Notes under the pieces: model-generated
What the model saw: the letters and a program-made list of their open reading frames with translations, nothing else
Database searches by the model: none
What the model was told of the DNA's origin: nothing
In this document: piece after piece, positions 54,179-64,000 of the stretch
Layout of the letters: each line of letters opens with the position of its first letter
Numbering within the stretch: position 1 is the first letter of the stretch
Assembly: GCA_008694505.1 (NCBI GenBank)
Contig: VZDJ01007753.1
Location: 12,898,853-12,962,852 of the forward strand
Source of the DNA: Cyanoderma ruficeps
Lineage: Eukaryota > Chordata > Aves > Passeriformes > Timaliidae
Length of the DNA stretch: 64,000 bases
Direction of reading: 5' to 3'
Made by a program: the position numbers and the translations under genes

Positions 54179-57100
54179 TCCTTCTTGAAAACACTTGAAT
54201 CCACTGTTCATGTTCAAATGAATTTGTCAGACCAATAAATGTGTCAAGGCATTAAGTTCCTAGTAATTTAGCATTAAGTGAAGGGGAAGTGAAAACAGAA
54301 CATTCAGTTCTTGCTCTTTTCCCATCAATGTGCAAGTAGCTGTGAACTGGTCTGGCTGTTGGCTGTGGTCTACACATAAGTAAACTGAAGTCATTGAAAG
54401 TCGCAGAAGGATTTTGAGATATATGGGATTTAGTCTAAGAAGGTACAACATATCCATAGGAAGAGCTTTTTTTTTTTTTTAATTCTGCTTTTGGTATGTA
54501 CCGACATATTTTTGTTAGGGATCACCTCTCTAGTGTGTGGTTTGTTGTATAGCAAACAGTATTCTCAGTTCTTAATCCTCCAGGAAAGCATCACTTGCCT
54601 CCTGGTTTGTCAATCTGGAAATTGAATAGGGAAGTTCCTTGGATTTTTGCATTGAGTTGGTACAAAGCTGGGAACAAAGCCTTCTCTTCTACCACAGCTT
54701 TCAATACCTTGACTTCTGTCTGAAATACCATTTTCAAGCGATAGGTCTTTCCTGACCAGCTTACTTCAGAACCTCTTTATCGAACAGGCTTACAGAGGTA
54801 TAGGACTTTATACACTGCTTTGCCATCTCATACTTGTGATATCAGGGGCTACAGAGAAACAGTAACTTCTGTGTGGTTAATTCAAACATTGTCTTCCTTA
54901 TCTATATTCTTACGAAGAATTTGTGCTGCAAATTGATTATTGATTTAGAAATGTAAAACGTTGTGACCAGGGACATTGAGAGCTGCCAGACTCGACATAT
55001 TCTGGTTTTTGATTTCTTTCTGATAATGCCTAGTAACTATGTGCATTAGACAAATGGGTCTAAAATCTTTATTGATTAAGCTGTGTTTAAAGATGAGGTT
55101 ACTTAGTTGTTCCTTCCTAATGTCAAGTAGAAGGTGTAATTCTTATATGCAGTATTTTGAGGCAGATAACCCATGGGTTATCTGTTTAAAAAAATAGTTG
55201 GGATTTTTATATATGTGTAGTAAATAAAAGTGGGAAAAAATATCCTTGCATACACATCCAATTGTGTTCAAGTCTTGTCAAGCTTTGACAAGATTACCAA
55301 AGTCACCACCACAAAATATTTGTCTATGAATTTAGTAAGAAGTGTTTCCTCTTACCAGTTTCAATTTGCCTTTGCTAGACTCCTGTTTTACTCCCGTGAA
55401 CATAGGAAACTCCAACTGCTTTGTGAATTGTGGGGAAGGAGATTCTGTATGAAGTGAATGTTGCATGGCAGGAAGAACAGAGAAGCATATGTATTTGAGG
55501 AGGCCCATAAATAATTTGAGAGAAAGATGCACCTGTATGAGTTTCTTGTCTATCTTTTTATAAGCTTTACTGATTAGAATTAATTAGAATAACAAGTGTG
55601 TTCACTTCAGTGCAAGGTTTCATCTCTTTTTTCAGGAGAATTAATTCCTTAACTTTTCAAAATAAATTTTATATAATTTACTGCTATAATTCGTCTTTAC
55701 TGTCAAAAAAAGGTATGTTTAGCTGCTGTTTGATTTTTCCCATTCTAAGAGTACTTAGGCAGAGAAAGCCTTGTCCTGTAAGCCAGAAGGCTGGATGACT
55801 TGCTGTTTCATCTGCTGGCAGAGAGCTGGGAGTCCTGGGGATTCTTCAGTCAGATGAAAGTTCATCATTCATTCCTTTTGAGCTTTCACAGAATTAATTG
55901 AAGTAGAAGCTACATGACTTAATTCACAAGCCAGAGAAGTAGATCAAGAATGTATTAATGTACCTCAAAAATTCTTCCCCAGAAATATTTTGAGGAAGGA
56001 GAGGGGGAAAAAAGCTTATAGTAGGATCTACTTTTAGAATTAAATTTACTTATCTAATTTATAAAAATTCATCTGTGTCTAGATCTCATTTGTCTGCTCT
56101 CAGATAAATGTGGAAGAGGGAGCACCACAAAACTTCGGTATTTCCAAGGTAAAGGCAATTGTCTTCCCCTCCTATCCCTTTTCTCCACCTGGGAACTTCT
56201 ACAAAAGTTCATATAAATAAAATGTTCTTCAGTTAATTTAATCTGAATTGTAGGCAGCCCAAAAGAACTTGATGTATTTTGATGGTAAATTCAATATTCT
56301 CAATGTGTCAGATTTGTGTACCCACAGTGCATAACAGTCAAAGAGATTGGCAGAGGAAGAAACTGCAGTTTTGGCAACTAGGTAGGGGGCTTTTTGTACC
56401 CAGTGAGGCATGGGGAGACAGGTTGGATTTCAACACAGGCAGAAAACATTCTGACCACATGCTTACACAATCAGCAATGAAACAACAAAATATTGACAAG
56501 CAGCTACTGTATTTTGATGCATGTAACCTAGGGGTTATCAGTTTAAAAACAAAACTGCAATTCAGCAGCACTGTAAGAATCTGGATATGCACAGATAATA
56601 CCAGGGGAAGTTTATTCTAGGACCTGTCTCCTTCAGAGCTTCACAGTGTCTGATTTCCCCATAGCCTACATCCTTTCCCATAGCTTGCTCTCACCATGCC
56701 TATAGTCCTTCAGCTTCAGATTTGTGTATGCTGTCTGATTATAGAATGTATAAAATAAAAGATGGTATTATCTTCAGCTTTCACAGTTAATTGCTCGTTA
56801 GAACTAGGCTTTCTTAGGAAAGAAAATATACAGGATTTTTGGTTTTGTGGTGAGTTTCCAGGATTTTTTTGCCCTAGGATGTGATGTAATTCTGCAAACC
56901 TAAAAGCAAAAAACTTCCAGCGTTTGTACTCTGCAGTCTGTGAGGAGCAGATATAATGACACATTCTGCAGCATCATCTAGGGCTTCAGAAGTTTAAAAA
57001 TTGAGGTCTAATGTGTAGTATATAGAAGTGTTTAAATGTTTGTATTGTCAGATAAGCACCATATTTAAATGTGTAGCTACAGTCCATGGGGCTTGGAATT

Positions 57101-59687
57101 TCAGACATTGTTTCTGTTATCCTTTGAATAGAAACAGTCAAAGAATGGATCTGGAAGCCAGCAGGAATTTGACATCTGAGCAAAAAATAAGTGTGTTTAG
57201 CTCCCTTATTTTTCTTTCTTTGTGAGAAATGGTTAGGATGACTTTTGTTTTTTTCTAATTTTAAAGACACACATTTTCCTCATTTAGTTCTTATTTCTGT
57301 GCAGTAGTGAAATACCATCTTTTTCCACTCTTTCTGATATTTTCACAAGTGAAGTCTTTAAGTCTTTTAATTTCACTAGCTTGAAGCCTTCAGCTAAATA
57401 ACACTAAACTGAACCCGTTTGTACACTGGTTTGTCACTGAAGTTGCCATCATCACTTCAGAAGTATGGCACCTAGAGGCACGGGGTCTTGGCTAACATAT
57501 CTTCAGGTATTCATCATTCTAGTATTGATTCTTCCTTTCCAACAAATTGTGCCTATAACATTGCAGTTTTGTCTTAGTGGAACAAGAAGATAGGACTTTG
57601 ATTTTGAGGAGCAGAGAGATGGGGGAAAGGGTGGGCATAGGATCAAATTGTAATGTGTAGTGATTTTCTTCAGTAAACTAATGAATCTCAGTAACATTTT
57701 TAAAACCCATTTTCTAGACTATGTGTTGCCAGCATTGTCTTTCATCGAACCTACAGTGAGTATGGCAGCTGGGGCATTTTACTGGCTGCTGGAAAAAACT
57801 GAAGATGAGTGAAAGAGGAGAAGGAATGAGTTCTGGACTGCCTAGATAGGGCCAGAATTTACTGGTCTATAGATTCATGTAATCTAGGAATCACACCCTA
57901 TAATCTGTTGTTCTAATCATATAAATCTGAAAAGTTTTTCTCTGCAGTCTCATTTTAGACAAATATATGAAATGGGCTCTAGGATCAATTTAACATTTGA
58001 ATATGATGAATATAAGGGGCTTTACTCAACGTGGCATTTTTCAAGTGAGAAGCCTGTAATATGTCTAAAGGTAGATAGAAGAACTTTCATTTACTGAAAG
58101 CTGAAAAATTGACCTGTGCTCCCTAATGCCTATTTGCATGTTCTTAACAATGGTGCTTAGCAGATAGCTTACACCGTTTCCTTTAAAGAGAAAGCTTTCT
58201 TGCACTTATCACAAAGTGAGAGCATGCATGAAGTAGTTAGTGTTGAATATCTGATGTGTGAGAAATTCATGTCCTCTCTTATTTTGCAGTGTATGCATAG
58301 CTCTTTGTATTACAAGGCCTAGCTCCTTTCAATTAACCTCACTGCTGACAAAAGATATGTTCTCTTTTTTAATTTTTTTTTTCAGAGGTTGGAAACATTA
58401 TTTATGAAAAAACAATTGACATGCTGTAACTGTGCAAGCTTAAATAAAGCTGCGTATAGTAGCCAGTCAGAATAACTGCAAGTACATATTGCAGTTATTG
58501 GCAGAGGAGAAAGATGTGCTCACAGCTGCTCCAGCATGCAGTCCTTGATGCTCTGAGAGGTTATTTTGTGGTTATTTCGACCGTATATAAGGGTTTCTGG
58601 TATCATATTAGACTCCAATTAGCCATTCCTCCTGGAGTGCTCCAACAGACCCAGCTGCCTCTGCAGCGCTCGCTCCCCACAGTCAAATATTTCTTTTTTT
58701 GCATTTCACAGTGTATCCAGTTTTATCCAGATTATCTCCCCATTAGTTTGGGTATTGGAGATTTAACAAGAAGCCTGTACTGCATATATAAATGCATCTC
58801 ACAGTTTCTTGATCAACATGCTATGTCTGTTTTAATGCTGAAGCAGCTGAGGTGTTCTGATCAGTGTTCTCAAAGATTATAGAAAGGTTTTCAGTAAATC
58901 ACTGGGTTTTTTCCTTTCCTCGGTCATTTATAGACTCTGTATATCTGAATTTTTAGACAAAGTATTGTTTCCCAAACAATGTATGTTTTGCATCTATAAA
59001 AGGAATTGCTTTTGATGTTCTGTGGTTGTTAAGGAATTTTTGAATAATCAGATCTTCTTAGCTTTCATTTTTTTTGGCAGGTTTGGAGAAAATTTGTAGT
59101 TGGCATTTTTTGCCATAGAAGTTGAGAGTGTCAGTAGTAGAGCACAAGGTGAAGAGAGTGAAATCAACTATTAAAAATGCTTATGGTGAAGGAACCTCTT
59201 GACTTCACACCTTAGCATTGCTGATTTGGAAAGTGCTTGTCTGAACTTCAAGGCCTTGGTCTGCCATTTTGGGAGACAAGGAGTTAGTTGGGGGTGGAAA
59301 GACTGGAGTTGGTATTCTTTCTGCTCTGTTACCCATTGCTATCTTCATGGATCTGACACTCTGTTTATCTGACAGTGCACTCAGTACTGCTTCGCCAGGG
59401 AAAATTGCACAAAACAAGCCTAGTGCATCAGCATTTTCATTGTGTATTAAGCTGAGCCTCCCTTCACATGGTCACATCCCCTTTTTAATCTGGGATTCCA
59501 TGTCCCTTTCCCAGTCCAGCCTGTTTCTGTGGTGTCTATTGCTGGTCTCCCTGAGCTTCTGTTTCTGTGGTTTGAGTGTTTTTTGTGTGGCTGAGTGTTA
59601 AGACCTGCAGAACTTTTGGAAGTGGCGTTGTTTGGGGGTTAGGCAGTACATTGATATAGTGTTAGTGGTTTGTCATAGACTGAGGTG

Positions 59688-59758
59688 ATGGCTGCGTTCA
59701 AGTTGGATTTCCTCCCAGAGATGATGGTGGACCATTGCTCCTTGAATGCAAGCCCTGT
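59688..59758 (+). CDS. CELF1: CELF1 alternative first coding exon
   Basis: The ATG at 59688 opens 23 codons plus two bases ([20 protein letters not shown], then ASP) and stops at a GTAAGT donor (59759). Joined to 61775 it reads ...[15 protein letters not shown] in frame. This matches the longer mammalian isoform, in which the corresponding residues are SSPVSKK. The upstream boundary is not certain; a TCATAG acceptor-like site just before ACTGAGGTG ATG is one candidate. Confidence 0.88.
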
Positions 59759-61079
59759 GTAAGTATTTTCTCTTCATGTCTAAGTTATAACTAAAATGAT
59801 AGTTGGAATTGCTGTCTCAAGCCCCTGCTGTCTGTTGGGACAGAGAGGGACAGGAAAAAGAGGTTGTAGAGCCTGCGGTTTGTTTTCTTGAAGAAATCCT
59901 AGTGGTAACGGAAGCTTGATATTGGTTTCTAGATGAGGGGGAAAATGGTCTGATAATTGTGGTGGTAAGGACTAAGGAGGAATAAAGCTTTGATGATATT
60001 ATTTATAGTATGCTACAGGTGCTGTTATAATAAAATGGATTCTTGAAATCACTTGTGGGAAGAGCTGTTTCTGTTCTTCCCTTTTAATGACTCCAGACTG
60101 AACCTTTTAATTAGGAATAAAATATTCCTTGAAAACTGTTGAGGTCATATGAAGAGTTGCCCAGTGAACAGGAGCCATGTTGTGCTCTTGAAGCTACCCA
60201 TGGAAGGCAGGGCTGAAAATTATTGTTGGAGAGGGTAAACAATTTAGAGTTGTTCTTAACTGAAATGAAAATAGCTAGTTTGCATCTTTGTAAAAGATGT
60301 TGTTTCCCTTGGCTATTTGGAGAGGTGCTGACCCTTTCTGAGTGGAAAGGTGGAGAGGAGTGAAAGGATTTATGATGATTCCCTTCCCTTCTAGGAAGAA
60401 GCTTTGTTGGTTTTGAGGTCTGTTCATACAGCTATAAAATTATGAGCTTTCCCTAACATCAATTTTTCCTTAGGCTCTGAACAGCAGTGTACTGATGGGA
60501 AAAAGTACTAAACAGTTCTGGGCTTGGATTTTATTTTTTTAAATTCTTTTCAGGGGGGAATACAATTTCAGATGGACAGTGAGAGGAATACTGTTTACTA
60601 TCACGTGCAGTTAATAAGCCATTTAAACTATCTTCAAAAGAACAAAGCAGAGATTAAGAGAACTGGCTACTCTGGAAGATCACCTGTATTCTTCAACAAA
60701 TAGTTTGAGGGTGGGGGGAATCATTGTATAGTTGCTGTTCCACCCCCCATGTCCTTTCTAGATTATGCAGGGATTGGTCAGCTGTTTTAACCAACTAATC
60801 ACTATAGCTACAATAGGATGTCGTTACAGTCAGACTTCTGCAGGGAGAGGTGCTCTGGTGTACCAGGCTGAGAGTACTGATAACAGACATCACTCTGCAC
60901 CTAACAAATAATGAGGAGTCAATACAGTGAGCAGTGTAGGACTTGTCAGCTGGCAGGGTGGAGCATAACACAACTTTTATTAATAGGGTGTAAACTGGTC
61001 TTGTGGCTAAACAGAATGTCTTGAAACCTGTTGAGGATTCCCATACTCAAAACTTCAGTGTTGTAGTCTAAGGAGTGAC

Positions 61080-61114
<35 letters not shown>

Positions 61115-63229
61115 GAATCATGACATTATTGAACCTGATTCAGTCTGTGACTAACTGGATTGTCCAATCCCAGCCTTTTCATGTACAATCTAAGCCTGGT
61201 GTTTTGCCAGTTGTTGAAAGCTCCCTAGTTTCACCAAGAATTATTGCCTTGTAGATCTTTAAAGAAACTTACCATTGGATCAGTTGATTCTGTTTCTCTG
61301 TTTTAAGATGGCTCTTCACCTTGGGAAACAGTTACAATTAGTCTTATTAAAACACTGTATTCACATTCTTTCATTTTCAGTGATTACGGATAACTTCCGT
61401 AGTTGTTTGGTACATTGAGCCTAGGTTCCTTATGGTTCTGGTTTCTTCTGTAAAATTTTACATGGTTGCACTAGTGATATTTTTCAGTTATCTCAGCAGA
61501 TTTATATCTTGAATCCCAGATGTTGACTACATTATGGGAACAGAGTTTTAAACAGCTGTGTAGAGTGTGTTTGGTTTCCAAGTATACAGCTTGCCAGTGA
61601 ATGTGAATGTACTCTGGTATGCACAATGGGAATGTGCAATTTATACGTATGTTTTCATCATACACATTTATATATGTGTAGAAAGTTATTTTTTCTTTAA
61701 TTTTGTTTTAAGCATCCGTTTGTCTAGAGTCTGTAGGATGATATAAACCAGAAATTCCTTCACATTTTTTGTAGTTCAAAGAAAATGAATGGCACACTGG
61801 ATCACCCAGACCAACCTGATCTAGATGCTATCAAAATGTTTGTGGGTCAAGTCCCACGGAGCTGGTGTGAGAAGGATTTAAGAGAACTTTTTGAACAGTA
61901 TGGTGCTGTCTATGAAATCAATGTCTTGCGGGACAGGAGCCAAAACCCTCCTCAAAGCAAAGGTGAGAACTTTTGAACTTCTCTTGTGATACTTAGGGTT
62001 TCAGCCACTTTCACATAGTTGTAGTCTTAGCTATGTGCTTATTCAAACAACCCTGTAGGAGCTCTGTGTGACCAGGTGTGCATGCAAGCCCTGACTTTAT
62101 GAAGTCTTTAAGTGTGTTTGTCTAATTATACTTGAACTGTGATCCAGCCATTAGCTGAGCTCAGAAAAATCATAATTTCTTTTAAAGCTCAGCAGTCATG
62201 GAGGTGCTTGAGGACTATGGATTATAATTGCAAAGCAGAACATCCAGTAATACTGTGTTGCTCCAGAGCATCACTGTGATGCTGTGATATGATCAAAATG
62301 TTGCTGGATGGGACACAGTTTCAGATAAATATGAAATTGGGGTTTAAATCATTTGTGTTCATCAAATACTTGTAAATATTAAATCCTTACAAGATTTTGT
62401 GCCTGGATTTGCAGTTCAGTTATATGCAATATTTCCTGTGAAGCTAGGTAGGGTTTTGGTACTAGGAAATAAATGAGTTTGAAAATGAACTAGTCAACAG
62501 ATGTATCTAAGTGTTTGTTTTAATGGTGTAGAGATGTTGGGTCAGGTCTGAACATATTCTGTTTTATTACACTTTGAAATATTTTTTAAATTGTCACAAA
62601 CAGTGGCACCTACCTGTTTCAGTGCCTAACCTCTTCTGCGTATCTTACATTTTGCATTGGAGTGTTCTTTCCTGGCTAATACTTTGTTTCAATTGCAGGG
62701 TGCTGTTTTGTTACATTTTATACCCGTAAAGCTGCACTAGAAGCACAGAATGCTCTTCACAACATGAAGATCCTCCCAGGGGTATGAGCAGAGCCTTGCT
62801 TTCTTCATAGCTCTGTCTTGTTTCTCTGAGCTCCAGCACTACTGAAGCACAAACACATTATGTTGCCCTAAAATAATATAAAAAACTATTCAGAAGATCA
62901 TTGTTATGAGATCTATATAATAACAGGTCTTATGGGAATTTTGGGGTATTTAAAAGAATGATATGGCAGTGAAGTGGGTGGGCATGGCTTTCATAATACT
63001 CTGAGGAGGAATGATGGCATATAATTAGGAAAGCCTGTCTTCTTGGAATTTTTGTAGTGTTACATACACACCTCTCTAGAGGCAATTTAGGCTATAATTT
63101 CTTTCACAATTCTTATGGGATGTATTTCATATAGAATGAAGCGAATGTATCTGGAATTAAATAATCTTTTTACATTTTAGATGCACCATCCTATCCAGAT
63201 GAAACCAGCTGACAGTGAAAAGAGTAATG
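59688..63229 (+). CDS. CELF1: CUGBP Elav-like family member 1, N-terminal part (gene continues beyond window)
   Basis: Coding exons are 59688-59758 (alternative N-terminus), 61775-61962, 62699-62781 and 63181-63229, all GT-AG and in frame. From [18 protein letters not shown] (ATG at 61785) the window holds about 102 residues: RRM1 with RNP2 MFVGQVP and RNP1 GCCFVTFY, the helix [17 protein letters not shown], then [19 protein letters not shown]2, the linker and RRM3 lie beyond the window. CELF1 binds GU-rich RNA and controls alternative splicing, mRNA decay and translation, in nucleus and cytoplasm. The exon starting at 59688 encodes [17 protein letters not shown] and joins through VSKK to MNGT, giving the longer N-terminal isoform known in mammals. 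Small differences from human are PRSWCEKD for PRTWSEKD and KILPG for KVLPG. CELF1 rather than CELF2 is supported by the [15 protein letters not shown] start and by synteny. Confidence 0.95.
59759..61774 (+). other. CELF1: CELF1 intron after the alternative first coding exon
   Basis: Bounded by GTAAGT at 59759 and TTTGTAG ending at 61774. It contains a (TG)15 microsatellite at 61082-61111. No other repeat or exon is recognised. Confidence 0.8.
61082..61112 (+). repeat. (TG)15 microsatellite
   Basis: Uninterrupted TG dinucleotide repeat of about 15 units in the CELF1 intron. In transcript sense it gives (UG)n RNA, which is itself the type of sequence bound by CELF proteins. Confidence 0.95.
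61963..62698 (+). other. CELF1: CELF1 intron within RRM1
   Basis: Bounded by GTGAGA at 61963 and TTGCAG ending at 62698; it splits the RRM1 codon run at SKG. Nothing else is recognised in it. Confidence 0.85.
62782..63180 (+). other. CELF1: CELF1 intron after RRM1 exon 2
   Basis: Bounded by GTATGA at 62782 and TTTTAG ending at 63180. It is short and AT-rich, with no recognised features. Confidence 0.85.
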
Positions 63230-63512
63230 GTAAGCCTTACTAAAGTCCCAGTTTAGTGTCATCGTTTGTGCTAGTCAGGAAGCTTGAGGATTTCCCTTTT
63301 GCTTAACAGGTTTTCATGAAATCTTGAACTGGAGGCCAGTTTTTTTAAAAGAAAAAAGTGAAAACAGAAAGGTGTGTTTTCAATAATAGATAGTGCCAGT
63401 GATGTCTCTCAAATTCCATGACTCAGAGTATCTCCCTGCTGCTGCTTGTGGTAGAACCATTTTGTCAATCAGGGAAACATCCAGTGAGTTCTTCTTTGTA
63501 CTAAGGTGGTTT

Positions 63513-64000
63513 AAGTCTTTGTTGGGGACATGGACAGTGGGATTGAGTGCATCCTCAGCAAGCTTATGGGTGATGTCAGGCTGAGTGCTGTGGTTGATGC
63601 CCTAGAGGGAAAGGAAGGCATCCAGAGGAGCCTTAACAGGTTGGAGAGGTGCACCTGTGCCGACCTCATGAAGTTCAGCAAGGCCGTGGTCCTGCAAACA
63701 TGGATACAGGCTGAGTCATGGGTGCATGGAGGGCAGCCCTGAGAAGGACTTGATGGCTGAAAAAATGAATATAAACAGCCAGTGTGCACTTGCAGCCCAG
63801 AAAGCCAGTCATACCCTGGGCTGCATCTAAAGGAGGGAATAACAGGTTCAGGGGGTGATTCTCCCTCTCTGCTGTCATGAGACCCCTCTGCTGTATTGCA
63901 TCCAGCTCTGGGACCCCCAGCATAAGACATGGACCTGCTCAAGTGTATTCAGGGAAGGGCCATCGAGATAATCAGAGGGATGGACACCTCCCCTCTGAGG
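63513..64000 (+). mobile_element. CR1 LINE fragment, runs off the window end
   Basis: In the plus strand, pieces of the CR1 reverse transcriptase C-terminal region can be read: DSGIECILSKLMGDVRLSA, VVDALEGKEGIQRSLNRLER, then LMKFSKAVV. Further on are AQKASHTLGC-like sequence, then LQLWDP-like text (ccagctctgggaccccc near 63903). Several small deletions and frame breaks make it inactive. It lies in the CELF1 intron after 63229, in sense orientation, and continues past 64000. Confidence 0.87.

Larger units (their letters stand above)
28471..59687 (+). other. CELF1: Long 5' intronic region of CELF1
   Basis: About 31 kb between the presumed first exon and the first coding exon. After the CpG island it is AT-rich, mostly unique-looking sequence. 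Assignable contents are a candidate 27 bp exon (44582-44608), a deleted CR1 (46602-48140), a solo LTR (48567-49091), an old CR1 fragment (about 53455-53660) and a CR1 3' end (53875-54178). Further noncoding 5' exons are known for CELF1 in mammals and may be present unseen. The open frames (for example 33104-33544, 52936-53394) show no family resemblance. Confidence 0.6.

Noticed and set aside
58500..58690. Block of mixed composition in the CELF1 intron that looks less random than its flanks
   Set aside because: No coding, repeat or splice pattern could be shown, and conservation cannot be judged from one sequence.

Overview
This window is vertebrate nuclear DNA, most likely from a bird. The genes have short exons with GT-AG introns, CpG-island promoters and AATAAA poly(A) signals. 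The recognisable dispersed repeats are mostly CR1-type LINEs plus one retroviral solo LTR, with no Alu, B1 or L1 sequence seen. CR1 richness fits Aves best; a crocodilian or turtle cannot be excluded from sequence alone. Two ambiguous bases (near 40806 and 43872) mark it as a draft-quality assembly.

The gene order is C1QTNF4(+), FAM180B(-), NDUFS3(-), KBTBD4(+), PTPMT1(-), CELF1(+). This is the neighbourhood known from human 11p11.2, so this is a conserved syntenic block. All exon boundaries given here were placed by eye from splice signals, reading-frame continuity and recalled family proteins.

Layout: 1-1458 is upstream/5' UTR intron of C1QTNF4; 1464-2567 is its single coding exon (two C1q domains). 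2.97-5.6 kb is intergenic with a CpG-dense patch at 3.4-3.7 kb. 5623-6128 is the 3' coding exon of FAM180B. 6.5-13.5 kb is intergenic with nothing assignable. NDUFS3 occupies 13602-17850 in seven coding exons, and its start faces the KBTBD4 start at 18051 across a 200 bp CpG-island promoter. KBTBD4 runs to 25071 in four coding exons. PTPMT1 (26134-28150, four coding exons) converges on KBTBD4, with poly(A) signals about 200 bp apart. PTPMT1 diverges from CELF1 across a second CpG island that carries ETS and YY1-type motifs. CELF1 fills the rest: a noncoding first exon near 28.4 kb, about 31 kb of intron, an alternative N-terminal coding exon at 59688-59758, then the exons encoding most of RRM1 at 61.8-63.2 kb. 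The gene continues past the window end.

The two divergent pairs each link a mitochondrial gene (NDUFS3, complex I; PTPMT1, cardiolipin synthesis) to a regulatory gene (KBTBD4, CUL3 adaptor; CELF1, RNA-binding protein). Shared promoters suggest linked housekeeping expression. I found no previously undescribed biological system. The points most worth a second look are the alternative CELF1 N-terminus, a candidate 27 bp exon in the CELF1 5' intron, the two promoter architectures, a solo LTR with a 4 bp target duplication, and a CR1 copy with two internal deletions.
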